This document shows positions 43,252 to 51,971 of a stretch of 64,000 nt of DNA, piece after piece; within the stretch, counting starts at the first letter, position 1, and every line of letters begins with the position of its first letter. Made by a program: the position numbers and the translations under genes. The stretch lies in the NCBI GenBank assembly GCA_034211175.1, contig JAXHUH010000073.1, positions 1 to 64,000 of the forward strand, written 5' to 3'. The DNA is from JAXHUH01 sp034211175 (GTDB taxonomy: Bacteria; Actinomycetota; Acidimicrobiia; Acidimicrobiales; CAIXPF01). The notes beneath the pieces were generated by a model, which was not told where the DNA came from, searched no databases, and saw only the letters and a list, made by a program, of their open reading frames with translations.

Positions 43252-44136
43252 GTGACGACGAACGACGAGGTGAAGGACTTCCTCTCGAGCCGTCGGGCCC
43301 GCATCACGCCCGACGAGGCCGGGCTGCCGACCTACGGGGGGAACCGGCGGGTCCCGGGGCTGCGCCGGGAGGAGGTCGCGCTGCTCGCCGGTGTCAGCGT
43401 CGACTACTACACGAAGCTCGAGCGGGGGAACCTCAAGGGCGCATCGGAGGAGGTGCTCGAGTCGCTCGTGCGGGCGCTCCAGCTCGACGAGGCCGAGCGG
43501 GCCCACCTGTTCGACCTGGCCCGCGCCGCGAGCGCCGCCCCGGCCCGCCGGACCCGGCGACGCGCGGCCGAGGAGAAGGTCCGCCCCGCCGTCCAGCGCG
43601 TGCTCGACTCGTTGATCGGCGCGCCGGCGTTCGTGGTCAACGGCCGCCTCGAGATCCTGGCCGCCAACCGCCTCGGCGAGGCGTTCTACTCGGACATGTA
43701 CGACACGGTGGCCCTGCCGGTGAACACCGCACGGTTCACCTTCCTCGACCCCCGGGCCACGGAGTTCTTCGTCGACTGGGACCGCATCGCCGACGACGCC
43801 GTCGGCATCCTCCGCACGGCCGCCGGCCGCGACCCGTTCGACCGGCGACTGTCCGACCTGATCGGCGAGCTGTCGACCCGCAGCGAGGACTTCCGCACCC
43901 GTTGGGCGGCCCATCCGGTGAACCTCCACCGCACCGGTGTGAAGCACTTCCGCCACCCGCTGGTCGGTGAGCTCACGCTCGGCTTCGAGTCGCTCGACCT
44001 CAGCGGCGACCCCGGCCAGAAGCTGCTCGTGTACACCGCCGAGCCGGCGTCGCCGTCCCAGGAGGCGCTGAACCTGCTCGCCAGCTGGGCGTCCACGCCT
44101 GAAGCCCTCCCCGACGGGGCCCGCCGGTCCGGCTGA
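43252..44136 (+). CDS. XRE family regulator with MmyB-like ligand domain
   Basis: A 294-residue regulator. N-terminal helix-turn-helix (residues ~8-75: EVKDFLSSRRARITPDEAGLP, RRVPGLRREEVALLAGVSVDYYTKLERGNLKGASEEVLESL). The C-terminal MmyB-like PAS-type ligand-binding domain (~110-270) has ILAANRLGEAFYSD, NTARFTFLDPRATEFFVDWD, SEDFRTRWAAHPVNLHRTGVKHFRHPLVGELTLGFESL. This is a large actinobacterial family usually placed next to an oxidoreductase it controls, as here. GTG 43252 lies 7 nt after TACCCT; a longer frame upstream is read through non-coding sequence. Confidence 0.92.
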   Translation: MTTNDEVKDFLSSRRARITPDEAGLPTYGGNRRVPGLRREEVALLAGVSVDYYTKLERGNLKGASEEVLESLVRALQLDEAERAHLFDLARAASAAPARRTRRRAAEEKVRPAVQRVLDSLIGAPAFVVNGRLEILAANRLGEAFYSDMYDTVALPVNTARFTFLDPRATEFFVDWDRIADDAVGILRTAAGRDPFDRRLSDLIGELSTRSEDFRTRWAAHPVNLHRTGVKHFRHPLVGELTLGFESLDLSGDPGQKLLVYTAEPASPSQEALNLLASWASTPEALPDGARRSG

Positions 44137-44331
44137 TCGGCCGATCGTCAGGCGCCCCACCAGCGTCGCCGGGCGATGGTCCTCGGCGTCGAGGAACCGC
44201 CGGCCGAGGCCGACATCGACCGCTGGGCCGACGCCGCGGTCACGACGTTCCTGCCGCCTACGGCCCCCGATAGCGGCGAACCCGCCGGAACTCGTCGGGT
44301 CGACGGCGGGTGGGCGTGGCAGGGTCGGGGC
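44137..44331 (+). pseudogene. Possible remnant of a TetR C-terminus
   Basis: In frame with, and upstream of, the TOPRIM gene is HQRRRAMVLGVEEPPAEADI followed by a DRWADAAVTTFL tail, which resembles the last residues of many TetR regulators. No helix-turn-helix part is present: the frame opens only after the stop of the XRE gene. The following ~25 residues are low complexity. It could instead be an N-terminal extension of the TOPRIM protein (start at ATG 44176). Confidence 0.3.
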
Positions 44332-45009
44332 GTGGACAACGTGCGGCGTCGTCGACTGGTCACCGAAGCGCTCGACGGGTACGCGGCCGGGCCCGACGCA
44401 ACGGTCGCGGCCACGGCCGACGCACTGGACCGGGCGGCATCGGCCCGGGCCGTGGTGCTCGTCGAGGGGATCAGCGACCAGATGGCGCTCGAGGAGCTGG
44501 CGCGGTGCCAGGGCCGGGACCTCGGCGCCGAGCGGCTCGTCGTCGTGCCCATCGGCGGCGCGCAGGCGTTCGCCCGCGAGCTGCGCCGGTTCGGGCCGGG
44601 CGGCGCCGGCGTGATCGTCGCCGGGCTGTACGACGCCGGCGAGGAGGAGGTCGTCCGCCGGGCGATCGCCACCGCCGGGCTCGGTGCGCCCGTCACCCGG
44701 CACGAGCTGGAGGAGCTCGGGTTCTTCGTGTGCGTGAAGGACCTCGAGGACGAGCTGATCCGGGCCGCCGGTGCCGCGACGATCGAGGAGCTCCTGGCGT
44801 CCCAGGGCGACCTCGGCTCGTTCCGGACGCTCCAGAAGCAACAGGTCTGGCGGGGCCGGCCCTTCGACGAGCAGTTCCACCGGTGGCTGCGGGCCGGCGC
44901 CCGCCGCAACCTGCGCTACGCCCGCCTGCTCGTCCGGTCGCTGCCGCCCGACCGGGTCCCCCGACCGCTCACGGCCACCCTCGGCGCCATCCCGAACCAC
45001 CCCGGGTGA
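44332..45009 (+). CDS. Stand-alone OLD-like TOPRIM protein
   Basis: A 225-residue protein consisting mainly of a TOPRIM domain: Glu in VVLVEGISDQMALEELA near residue 45, GGAQAF motif and acidic GLYDAGEEEVV replacing the DxD. It has the C-terminal FRTLQKQQVWRGRPFDEQFHRWLRAGARRNLRYARLLVRSL segment typical of a small actinobacterial family. It is related to the nuclease half of OLD proteins but lacks the ABC ATPase, and no ATPase gene is adjacent. GTG 44332 is chosen because conservation starts there; ATG 44176 is possible. Nuclease activity is unproven. Confidence 0.75.
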   Translation: MDNVRRRRLVTEALDGYAAGPDATVAATADALDRAASARAVVLVEGISDQMALEELARCQGRDLGAERLVVVPIGGAQAFARELRRFGPGGAGVIVAGLYDAGEEEVVRRAIATAGLGAPVTRHELEELGFFVCVKDLEDELIRAAGAATIEELLASQGDLGSFRTLQKQQVWRGRPFDEQFHRWLRAGARRNLRYARLLVRSLPPDRVPRPLTATLGAIPNHPG

Positions 45010-45026
45010 CCACTCGACGACCCCAA

Positions 45027-45099
45027 CGCCGTTCTGGTCTACCTGCGTCGTCGGCCGACCTGGGCGTTCGCGACCGGGTCGGTAGACCAGAACGGGCGG
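45027..45099. repeat. 73-bp inverted-repeat element, copy B
   Basis: Outer arms CCGTTCTGGTCTACC (45029-45043) and GGTAGACCAGAACGG (45081-45095) are a perfect 15-bp inverted repeat around a 37-nt centre. In reverse complement it aligns over its whole length with copy A at 41942-42014. It lies between the convergent TOPRIM and GH64-like genes, so it may act as a bidirectional terminator. Confidence 0.8.
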
Positions 45100-45118
45100 C
45101 TCGGAAGGGAAGGGCGGG

Positions 45119-46354
45119 TCAGAAGGGGGTGAGCTCGACGGTGAACGCCGTCGGCGCCGTGTCCTGGATGTAGGACGCGTGCTCGCAGACGTCGTCGAAG
45201 GCGAACCCGTAGGCCTTCCCGTCCACCGTGTGCTCGTGGAGGATGCGGGCGTAGTGGTTGGTGATCGGCGTGCCGTAGTAGGCGGCCGGGTCGGTCACCG
45301 GCTGGTCGGGCTGGCCGACGAGCGCCGACCGGTTCAGCCCGGCGGCGACGATGGCGGCCACCGGCCCGGACAGGCCGTCGTTGGGGGCGACCAGCGCGCC
45401 GTCGCAGAACAGCACGTCGCGGGTCGTCGGGCGGGCGATCGGCGTGACGCCGCCGTCGAAGGCGAGCGCATCACCCTGGACCCGGCCGGTGAACGTGCCG
45501 GCGTTGGTCGTTACCCGCAGGTCGGTGCCCTGGTAGGCCGCCCACACCTCGGCGACGTAGGGGTCGAGGTAGGTGGGCGAGAACCGGCCGGCATCGAGGC
45601 CGTGGCCGGGGGCGATCACCCGGACCCCGTCGACGACGAGGTCGGCAAAGCCCTCCTGGGCCGCGACGGCGGCGAAGATGGCGTCGCGGCCGCCGTCGAC
45701 CAGGCGGCCCGTCGTCTGTGACTGCGCACCCTCGAGCGTGATCGCCATCGGCACGCTGAGCATGTCGACCATCGTCGTGTTGGTGAACATGCCGGCGTCG
45801 TTGTGGGTGAACTCGACGCAGTCGTGGAGGACGGCGTAGTTCGGGTCGCCCTCGACCCAGCCCGCGGGGTAGGCGAACGCCGCGTTGCCGTTGCCGTCGG
45901 TGACGACCTTCATCTTCAGCGTGTCGTCCAGCGCCACGTAGATGCGCCCCGACATGTGGGGCAGCGCGAGCGCGGTGGCGCCGCTCGTCGAGAACGGGAT
46001 GGCGATCTGCGCGTTGCCGTCGCCGTCGACCGGGGCCTCGGCCACCGGGTGGGGGTTGCCGGCGGCGTCGAGGTAGACCTGACCGCCGGTGGTCAGGTCG
46101 GTGCCGACCACGCACAGGCTGATCTGACCGCTGGCGAACCGGCCGGTGTTGTTGACCACGCTGACCGGCAGCGTGCCCGCCGCCGCCGTGGGGCCGGCGG
46201 TGGTCGACGTGGTCGGCCCGGTCGTGGTCGAGGTCGTCGGGTCGGCCGGTGAGGCCGGGCCGTCGGGGGAGCCGGACAGCGGTCCGCACCCGGCCACGGC
46301 GCCCAGGGCGAGGGCCCCGGCGGCACTGCTCAGGAAGTTCCTTCGGCTCAGCAC
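45119..46354 (-). CDS. Secreted GH64-like beta-1,3-glucanase (lipoprotein)
   Basis: A 411-residue secreted protein. It has a twin-arginine motif (SRRNFLSS) and a hydrophobic core ending in the lipobox AVAGC at about residue 23, so probably a Tat-exported lipoprotein. A Thr/Ser/Pro-rich linker (~30-60) is followed by a domain of the glycoside hydrolase family 64/thaumatin-like type: LPVSVVNNTGRFASGQISLCVVG, TLEGAQSQTTGRLVDGG, AGRFSPTYLDPYVAEVWAAYQG, ILHEHTVDGKAYGFAFDDVCEHAS. GH64 enzymes cut fungal and algal beta-1,3-glucan. Membrane tethering is unusual for the family. The catalytic acid pair is not assigned here with certainty. Confidence 0.85.
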   Translation of the reverse strand: MLSRRNFLSSAAGALALGAVAGCGPLSGSPDGPASPADPTTSTTTGPTTSTTAGPTAAAGTLPVSVVNNTGRFASGQISLCVVGTDLTTGGQVYLDAAGNPHPVAEAPVDGDGNAQIAIPFSTSGATALALPHMSGRIYVALDDTLKMKVVTDGNGNAAFAYPAGWVEGDPNYAVLHDCVEFTHNDAGMFTNTTMVDMLSVPMAITLEGAQSQTTGRLVDGGRDAIFAAVAAQEGFADLVVDGVRVIAPGHGLDAGRFSPTYLDPYVAEVWAAYQGTDLRVTTNAGTFTGRVQGDALAFDGGVTPIARPTTRDVLFCDGALVAPNDGLSGPVAAIVAAGLNRSALVGQPDQPVTDPAAYYGTPITNHYARILHEHTVDGKAYGFAFDDVCEHASYIQDTAPTAFTVELTPF

Positions 46355-46571
46355 GGCATCACTCCAGTCCTCGTCGCCCGCTGGCAGCGCGGAACATTGC
46401 GGCCGTGTGATGGTTGCATGACGAACGTGTTGCGAAAACCGGTTCGTTGCGAAGGTGAACGAACACTGCGCCGGTCACCGAGGCGACTGCGCTGGTCCGT
46501 GCGTGACGATGCCTCGGTTGACGAGGTCTCAGGACCTCACCGGGTTCCCGGGGTCCGAGGGCGTGGCCGCC

Positions 46572-47579
46572 TCAGTCGTTCGGGCGGGTGTCGCCGAGGC
46601 CGAACGCCCCGAGGAGGCGGCGGGTGGCGAGGGTCGGCGTCGTCGAGCCGTCCCGGACCGCGGCCTCGACCTCGCCGAGCACGTCGCGGACGGCCGGCGT
46701 CGAGCGGAACGCGGTCATCAACCGGTCCTCGAGCATCGACCACATCCAGCGGACCCGCTGGTCCCGGCGCCGCTCGTCCCACTCGCCGGAGTCGGTGAGG
46801 AGCTTGCGGTGGCGTTCGATCTGGTCCCAGATCGTGTCGAGGCCCATGGGTGTGACCGCCGAGCAGGTCACCACCGGCGGCGTCCACGACGCACTCGCCG
46901 GCGTCATCAGCCGCAGGGCGTTCTGGTACGAGCGGGCGGCCCGACGGGCGGGGAGGTCGTTGTTGCCGTCCGCCTTGTTCACCGCAATGAGGTCGGCCAT
47001 CTCCAGCAGGCCCTTCTTGATGCCCTGCAGCTCGTCGCCCGCCCCGGCCAGCATCAGCACGCAGAAGAAGTCGACCATCTCGGCGACGACCGTCTCGCTC
47101 TGGCCCACGCCGACCGTCTCGACCAGCACGACGTCGTGGCCGGCGGCCTCGACGACGACGATCGTCTCCCGGGTCCGTCGGGTGACCCCGCCGAGCGTGC
47201 CGGAGCTGGGGGAGGGGCGGATGAACGCCGACGGGTCGACGGCCAGGCGCTCCATGCGGGTCTTGTCGCCGAGGATCGAGCCGCCGGTGCGCGAGCTCGT
47301 CGGATCGACGGCGAGCACCGCGACCCGATGGCCGCCTTCGGTGAGCATCGTCCCGAACGCGTCGATGAACGTCGACTTGCCGACGCCGGGCACGCCGGTG
47401 ATGCCGATGCGGTGCGAGTCGCCGGCATGGGGCTGGAGCCGCACGAGCAGCTCCTGGGCCAGCTCGGCGTGGCGTTCGCTGCGCGACTCGACGAGCGTGA
47501 TCGCCCGCGCCACGAGCGCGCGCTCGCCGGCCAGGACGCCGTCGACGAGCGTGTCGAGATCGGGGAGGCGGCCGGCCAT
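46572..47579 (-). CDS. meaB: Methylmalonyl-CoA mutase-associated GTPase
   Basis: A 335-residue G3E GTPase that protects and reloads methylmalonyl-CoA mutase with adenosylcobalamin. Walker A GVPGVGKST (near residue 62), switch regions VLAVDPTSSRTGGSILGDKTRM and VVLVETVGVGQSE, NKxD motif NKAD, and the dimerisation region at the C-terminus. ATG 47579 is used; a TTG one codon earlier is in frame. It is the third gene of the mutA-mutB-meaB order, 43 bp after mutB, same strand. Confidence 0.95.
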   Translation of the reverse strand: MAGRLPDLDTLVDGVLAGERALVARAITLVESRSERHAELAQELLVRLQPHAGDSHRIGITGVPGVGKSTFIDAFGTMLTEGGHRVAVLAVDPTSSRTGGSILGDKTRMERLAVDPSAFIRPSPSSGTLGGVTRRTRETIVVVEAAGHDVVLVETVGVGQSETVVAEMVDFFCVLMLAGAGDELQGIKKGLLEMADLIAVNKADGNNDLPARRAARSYQNALRLMTPASASWTPPVVTCSAVTPMGLDTIWDQIERHRKLLTDSGEWDERRRDQRVRWMWSMLEDRLMTAFRSTPAVRDVLGEVEAAVRDGSTTPTLATRRLLGAFGLGDTRPND

Positions 47580-47622
47580 CAACCGGCGCGCGACGAGGTG
47601 GGCATCTCCTCGGCCGCGCCCC

Positions 47623-49866
47623 TCAGCCGGCGTCGGCCGCGGGCGGCTCCACGCCGACGCGCTCGAACAGCACGCCGAGCAGCTCGATCGCCGCCTTCGG
47701 GATCTGGGTGCCCGGCGGGTAGATGGCCGACGCCCCGGCCGCGAGCAGCTCGTCGAAGTCCTGGGGCGGGATGACGCCGCCGACCACGATCACGATGTCG
47801 TCGCGGCCCATGGCCGCCAGCTCGTCGCGCAGCGCGGGCACGAACGTCAGGTGGCCGGCGGCGAGCGAGCTCACGCCGACGACGTGGACGTCCGCCTCGA
47901 CCGCCTGGCGGGCCGCCTCGGCCGGCGTGGCGAACAGCGGGCCGACGTCGACGTCGAAGCCGAGGTCGGCGAACGCGGTGGCGATCACCTTCTGGCCCCG
48001 GTCGTGGCCGTCCTGGCCCATCTTCGCGACGAGGATCCGGGGCCGGCGACCCTCGGCCTCCTCGAACGCCGCCACCAGCTCGGCGCAGCGGTCCTTGGCC
48101 CCGTCGTCGCTCGACAGCTCTCGCGAGTACACGCCCTCAACCGTTCGGATCGGGGCGGTGTGCCGCCCGAAGACCTTCTCCATGGCGTCGCTGATCTCGC
48201 CGACCGTCGCCTTTGCCCGGGCCGCGTCGATCGACAGGGCCATCAGGTTGCCGTCGGCGGCGGCGCCGTTGGTCAGGGCGGTGAGCGCGGCCTGGCAGGC
48301 GTCCTCGTCGCGCTCGTCGCGCAGGCGCTCGAGCTTCGCCTTCTGCATCCGCAGGACCTCGGCGTTGTCGACCTTGAGGACGTCGATGTCCTCGGCCTCG
48401 TCGAGGGGGTAGCGGTTGACGCCGACGACGGTCTGGCGGCCCGAGTCGATCCGGGCCTGGGTCCGGGCCGCGGCCTCCTCGATGCGCAGCTTGGGCACGC
48501 CGGCGTCGATCGCCTCGGCCATGCCGCCCATCGAGTCGATCTCGGCGATGTGGGCCTTCGCCTTCATCGCCAGCTCCGCGGTGAGCCGCTCCACGTAGTA
48601 GCTGCCGCCCCACGGGTCGATCACCGAGGTGGTCTGCGACTCCTGCTGGAGGAGGAGCTGGGTGTTGCGGGCGATGCGGGCGCTGAAGTCGGTCGGCAGC
48701 GCCAGCGCCTCGTCCATCGAGTTGGTGTGGAGCGACTGGGTGTGGCCCTGGGTGGCGGCCATCGCCTCCACGCAGGTGCGGACGACGTTGTTGTAGACGT
48801 CCTGGGCGGTGAGGCTCCACCCCGAGGTCTGCGAGTGGGTGCGCAGCGACAGCGACTTCGGGTTCTTCGCGTCGAAGCCCGCCATCAGGTCGGCCCACAG
48901 CAGGCGGGCGGCCCGGAGCTTGGCGACCTCCATGAAGAAGTTCATGCCGATGGCCCAGAAGAAGCTGAGCCGGGGGGCGAACGTGTCGACGTCGAGGCCG
49001 GCGGCCATGCCCGCCTTCACGTACTCGACGCCGTCGGCGAGCGTGTACGCCAGCTCGAGGTCGGCGGTCGCGCCGGCCTCCTGCATGTGGTAGCCGGAGA
49101 TCGAGATCGAGTTGAACCGCGGCATGTGCTGCGACGTGAACGAGAAGATGTCGCTGATGATCCGCATGGAGGGGCCCGGGGGGTAGATGTAGGTGTTCCG
49201 GACCATGAACTCCTTGAGGATGTCGTTCTGGATCGTCCCCGCGAGCTGCTCGGGGGCGACACCCTGCTCCTCCGCGGCGACGACGTAGAGCGCCATCACC
49301 GGGAGGACCGCGCCGTTCATCGTCATCGACACGCTCATCCGGTCGAGCGGGATGCGGTCGAAGAGCGTGCGCATGTCGTAGATCGAGTCGATGGCCACGC
49401 CGGCCATGCCGACGTCGCCCGCCACGCGGGGGTTGTCGGAGTCGTAGCCCCGGTGGGTGGCGAGGTCGAACGCCACCGACAGGCCGCGCTGGCCGGCCGC
49501 CAGGTTGCGCCGGTAGAACGCGTTCGAGTCCTCGGCCGTGGAGAAGCCCGCGTACTGGCGGATCGTCCACGGCTGGCTCGTGTACATCGTCGCGTAGGGG
49601 CCGCGCAGGTACGGCGGCAGGCCCGGGTACGTGCGGAGGAAGTCGAGCCCGGCGACGTCGTCGGCGGTGTAGAGCGGCTTCACCCCGATGCCCTCGGGGG
49701 CCTCCCACACGAAGGCGTCGACGTCCTTGCCCGTCTCCGCCTCCACCCGGTCGCGCCACGCGCCGAGGTCGGCGGTGCCGCTGCTGCCGCCGAGGCCGAC
49801 CGTCGAGAAGTCGATGTCGGCGAGTGGCCCGCCGCCCTGCGTCGTCGAGTCGCGGTTCGTCGTCAT
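47623..49866 (-). CDS. mutB: Methylmalonyl-CoA mutase, large (catalytic) subunit
   Basis: A 747-residue adenosylcobalamin enzyme interconverting methylmalonyl-CoA and succinyl-CoA. TIM barrel with the MCM-specific RQYAGFSTAEDSNAFYRRN (residue ~75), GLSVAFDLATHRGYDSDNP and GYHMQEAGATADLELAY (active-site His). The C-terminal B12 domain has the intact cobalt-ligand motif MGQDGHDRGQKV (~620) and GVSSLAAGH. The Tyr/Arg pattern fits methylmalonyl-CoA rather than isobutyryl- or ethylmalonyl-CoA mutases. The start overlaps the mutA stop by 4 nt. Confidence 0.97.
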   Translation of the reverse strand: MTTNRDSTTQGGGPLADIDFSTVGLGGSSGTADLGAWRDRVEAETGKDVDAFVWEAPEGIGVKPLYTADDVAGLDFLRTYPGLPPYLRGPYATMYTSQPWTIRQYAGFSTAEDSNAFYRRNLAAGQRGLSVAFDLATHRGYDSDNPRVAGDVGMAGVAIDSIYDMRTLFDRIPLDRMSVSMTMNGAVLPVMALYVVAAEEQGVAPEQLAGTIQNDILKEFMVRNTYIYPPGPSMRIISDIFSFTSQHMPRFNSISISGYHMQEAGATADLELAYTLADGVEYVKAGMAAGLDVDTFAPRLSFFWAIGMNFFMEVAKLRAARLLWADLMAGFDAKNPKSLSLRTHSQTSGWSLTAQDVYNNVVRTCVEAMAATQGHTQSLHTNSMDEALALPTDFSARIARNTQLLLQQESQTTSVIDPWGGSYYVERLTAELAMKAKAHIAEIDSMGGMAEAIDAGVPKLRIEEAAARTQARIDSGRQTVVGVNRYPLDEAEDIDVLKVDNAEVLRMQKAKLERLRDERDEDACQAALTALTNGAAADGNLMALSIDAARAKATVGEISDAMEKVFGRHTAPIRTVEGVYSRELSSDDGAKDRCAELVAAFEEAEGRRPRILVAKMGQDGHDRGQKVIATAFADLGFDVDVGPLFATPAEAARQAVEADVHVVGVSSLAAGHLTFVPALRDELAAMGRDDIVIVVGGVIPPQDFDELLAAGASAIYPPGTQIPKAAIELLGVLFERVGVEPPAADAG

Positions 49867-51863
49867 GGCCGGGCGACCCCCAGGTGGTCGTGCGCTCGTT
49901 GGAGGGTGTCGAGGACGTCGATGCCGACGTGGACGAACTCGTCGACGCCGGCGTCACGCCACGTCTGCTCGTGCTCGCCGGGCTTGCCGGCGAGGTAGAT
50001 CCGTCGGGCGCCGGCCTCACGCAGCGCCGTCGCGGTCTCCGCGGCGCGCTCGGCGTAGACGTCGTCGGAGGAACAGAGGCAGACGACGGTCGAGTCGTCG
50101 GCCTCGAAGGCGGCGACCGCGGCGGCGACGTCGTCGAGCGGTCCCGGCTCGATGGAACGGACGCCGCCGACGGCGAACAGGTTGGCGGCCCACGTCGCCC
50201 GGGCGGTGTGGGTGGCGATCGGGCCGAGCGTGATCAGCAGGATCGTCGGCTCCGGCGAGGCGTGCTCGGCGGCGTTGCGCAGGGCCTCGAACGGGGCGGA
50301 CGGACGCCGCACCTCGAGCGGGGTGACCCATGCGGCCGGACCGCTGACCGTCGCGGCGACGCGGCCGGTCGTGGCGCCGTCGGTGACGGCGGCGACCGCC
50401 GAGCGGGCGCGGGTGCCGTCACCGGCCGGGGCGAGGTCGAGCGGCACCTCGGAGGTGTCGGCTGGCGGCGACGGCGGGGCCTCCGCCGTACGGCGCGGCA
50501 GGACCTCCTCGAGCGACGGGAACTCGCTGACGCCGGTGAGGGCCGCCTTGCGGGTGGCGAGCGCACGGGCCCGGGGCTCCCAGCTCGCGTCGATCGTCGC
50601 GGCGAGGCTGCCGTCGCCCAGTGCGGCGGCGAGACCGCCGGCCGCCTCGATGGCCTGGAAGCGGCGCCACGCCTCGGCAGCCAGCTCCTCGGTGCGGGCC
50701 TCGACGTACCAGGAGCCGCCGGCCGGGTCGACGACCGCGGCGAGGCGGGACTCGTCGGCCAGCACCAGCTGGGTGTTGCGGGCCACGCGCCGGGCGAGGG
50801 GATCGGGGAGCCCGAGGGCCGCGTCGAAGGGCACGACGGTGACCGCGTCGGCGCCCGCCACCGCGGCGGCGAACGTGGCGATCGTGCCCCGGAGGATGTT
50901 CACCCACGGGTCCCGGGCGGCGAACATGGTCGGCGCGGTCACCGCGTGGAGGAACATCGGTGGGCTGTCAGCCGACGCGCCGGCGACCTCGGCGACCCGC
51001 GCCCAGCATCGGCGGGCGGCCCGGAGCTTGGCGATCGAGGCGAACTGGTCGACCCCGGCCGTGAGCGTGAAGATCAGCTCGGCGCAGGCGGCGTCGACAT
51101 CGAGCCCGCCTCGACTCGTTGCGGCCCGCAGGTAGGCGACGCCGCACGCCAGGGCGTAGGCGAGCTCGTCGGCGTCGCTGCCGCCGGCGTCCGCGACGAT
51201 CGCCGCGTCGACCGACAGGGCCCGCACCCCGGGGTAGCGGGCGGCGCTCAGCGCGGCGAGGTCGGCGGCATCGGCCAGCGCTTCGTCGAGCGGCTGGGGC
51301 AACGTGCCCCGGCGGGCCAGCACGCCGAGCGGGTCGGCGCCGAACCCGCCGCTCGCCGCGCTCGGCGCGACACCCCGGCGCTCCCAGAGGGCCATGAGCA
51401 GCGCCGCGGGGCCGAGCGGGTTGGTGCTCGGCTCGAGCCACACGCCGGCGAGGTCCAACATCACGCCGTCGAGCACGCGGTCGAGGTCGTCGACCGTGTG
51501 GGTGCCCCGGGCGTTGAGCCGGATCGAGGTGACGCCCTTCTCGAGGTCGGTCAGGATCGCCTCGTTCGCCGCGGCGTGGTCGGCGGAGTCGTGGGACTGG
51601 CTCACGTCCCAGCCCCCGGCCGGGCCGCCCGCGGCCCGGGTGCCACGGGTGAAGGGCAGCAGGCCCGGGAGACCGGCCGGATCGCCGTCGGTCGGGTGAT
51701 CGTCGGGCCCGTAGAGCGGCTGGATCTCCAGGCCCTCGGGCGTACGGGTCACGAGCGACTCGAGCGGGCGACCGCGCAGGGCCTTGGTGGCCGCGTCGAG
51801 CCACTCGTCGCGTGAGGGCTCGGCGAATCGGGCGGCGAGCGGTGCGACGTCGGAGGCGGACAC
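49863..51863 (-). CDS. mutA: Methylmalonyl-CoA mutase, small subunit
   Basis: A 666-residue non-catalytic partner of MutB. The barrel part is recognisable (RNTQLVLADESRLAAVVDPAGGSWYVEARTEELA), and a B12-like domain is present (TILLITLGPIATHTARATWAANLF). The cobalt-binding DxHxxG motif is absent, as expected for MutA, so it cannot bind cobalamin normally. It is the first gene of the operon. GTG start at 51863 is 6 nt after TAGCAT, so the operon message seems leaderless. Confidence 0.93.
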   Translation of the reverse strand: MSASDVAPLAARFAEPSRDEWLDAATKALRGRPLESLVTRTPEGLEIQPLYGPDDHPTDGDPAGLPGLLPFTRGTRAAGGPAGGWDVSQSHDSADHAAANEAILTDLEKGVTSIRLNARGTHTVDDLDRVLDGVMLDLAGVWLEPSTNPLGPAALLMALWERRGVAPSAASGGFGADPLGVLARRGTLPQPLDEALADAADLAALSAARYPGVRALSVDAAIVADAGGSDADELAYALACGVAYLRAATSRGGLDVDAACAELIFTLTAGVDQFASIAKLRAARRCWARVAEVAGASADSPPMFLHAVTAPTMFAARDPWVNILRGTIATFAAAVAGADAVTVVPFDAALGLPDPLARRVARNTQLVLADESRLAAVVDPAGGSWYVEARTEELAAEAWRRFQAIEAAGGLAAALGDGSLAATIDASWEPRARALATRKAALTGVSEFPSLEEVLPRRTAEAPPSPPADTSEVPLDLAPAGDGTRARSAVAAVTDGATTGRVAATVSGPAAWVTPLEVRRPSAPFEALRNAAEHASPEPTILLITLGPIATHTARATWAANLFAVGGVRSIEPGPLDDVAAAVAAFEADDSTVVCLCSSDDVYAERAAETATALREAGARRIYLAGKPGEHEQTWRDAGVDEFVHVGIDVLDTLQRAHDHLGVARP

Positions 51864-51869
51864 GCCGCG

Positions 51870-51875
51870 ATGCTA
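51870..51875 (-). promoter_or_regulatory. -10 box of the mutA-mutB-meaB operon
   Basis: TAGCAT on the minus strand, 6 nt before the GTG at 51863. Confidence 0.6.
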
Positions 51876-51971
51876 GGAAAGCGACCCTCCGGCGCCCAAG
51901 TCCCGACGGCATCACCGCCACCGCGCCCTACATGACCGGGTTCGCGATGCGGCCCCGGCCCGGTGCCGCGC

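Noticed and set aside
44332..45009. TOPRIM protein as half of a Gabija/OLD defence system
   Set aside because: No ATPase or UvrD-like helicase gene is adjacent, and the neighbours are metabolic; a stand-alone protein of a known small family is the simpler reading.
46588..49998. A long plus-strand open frame opposite meaB and mutB
   Set aside because: It mirrors the mut operon and lacks any recognisable protein motif; the minus-strand genes have full catalytic motifs.
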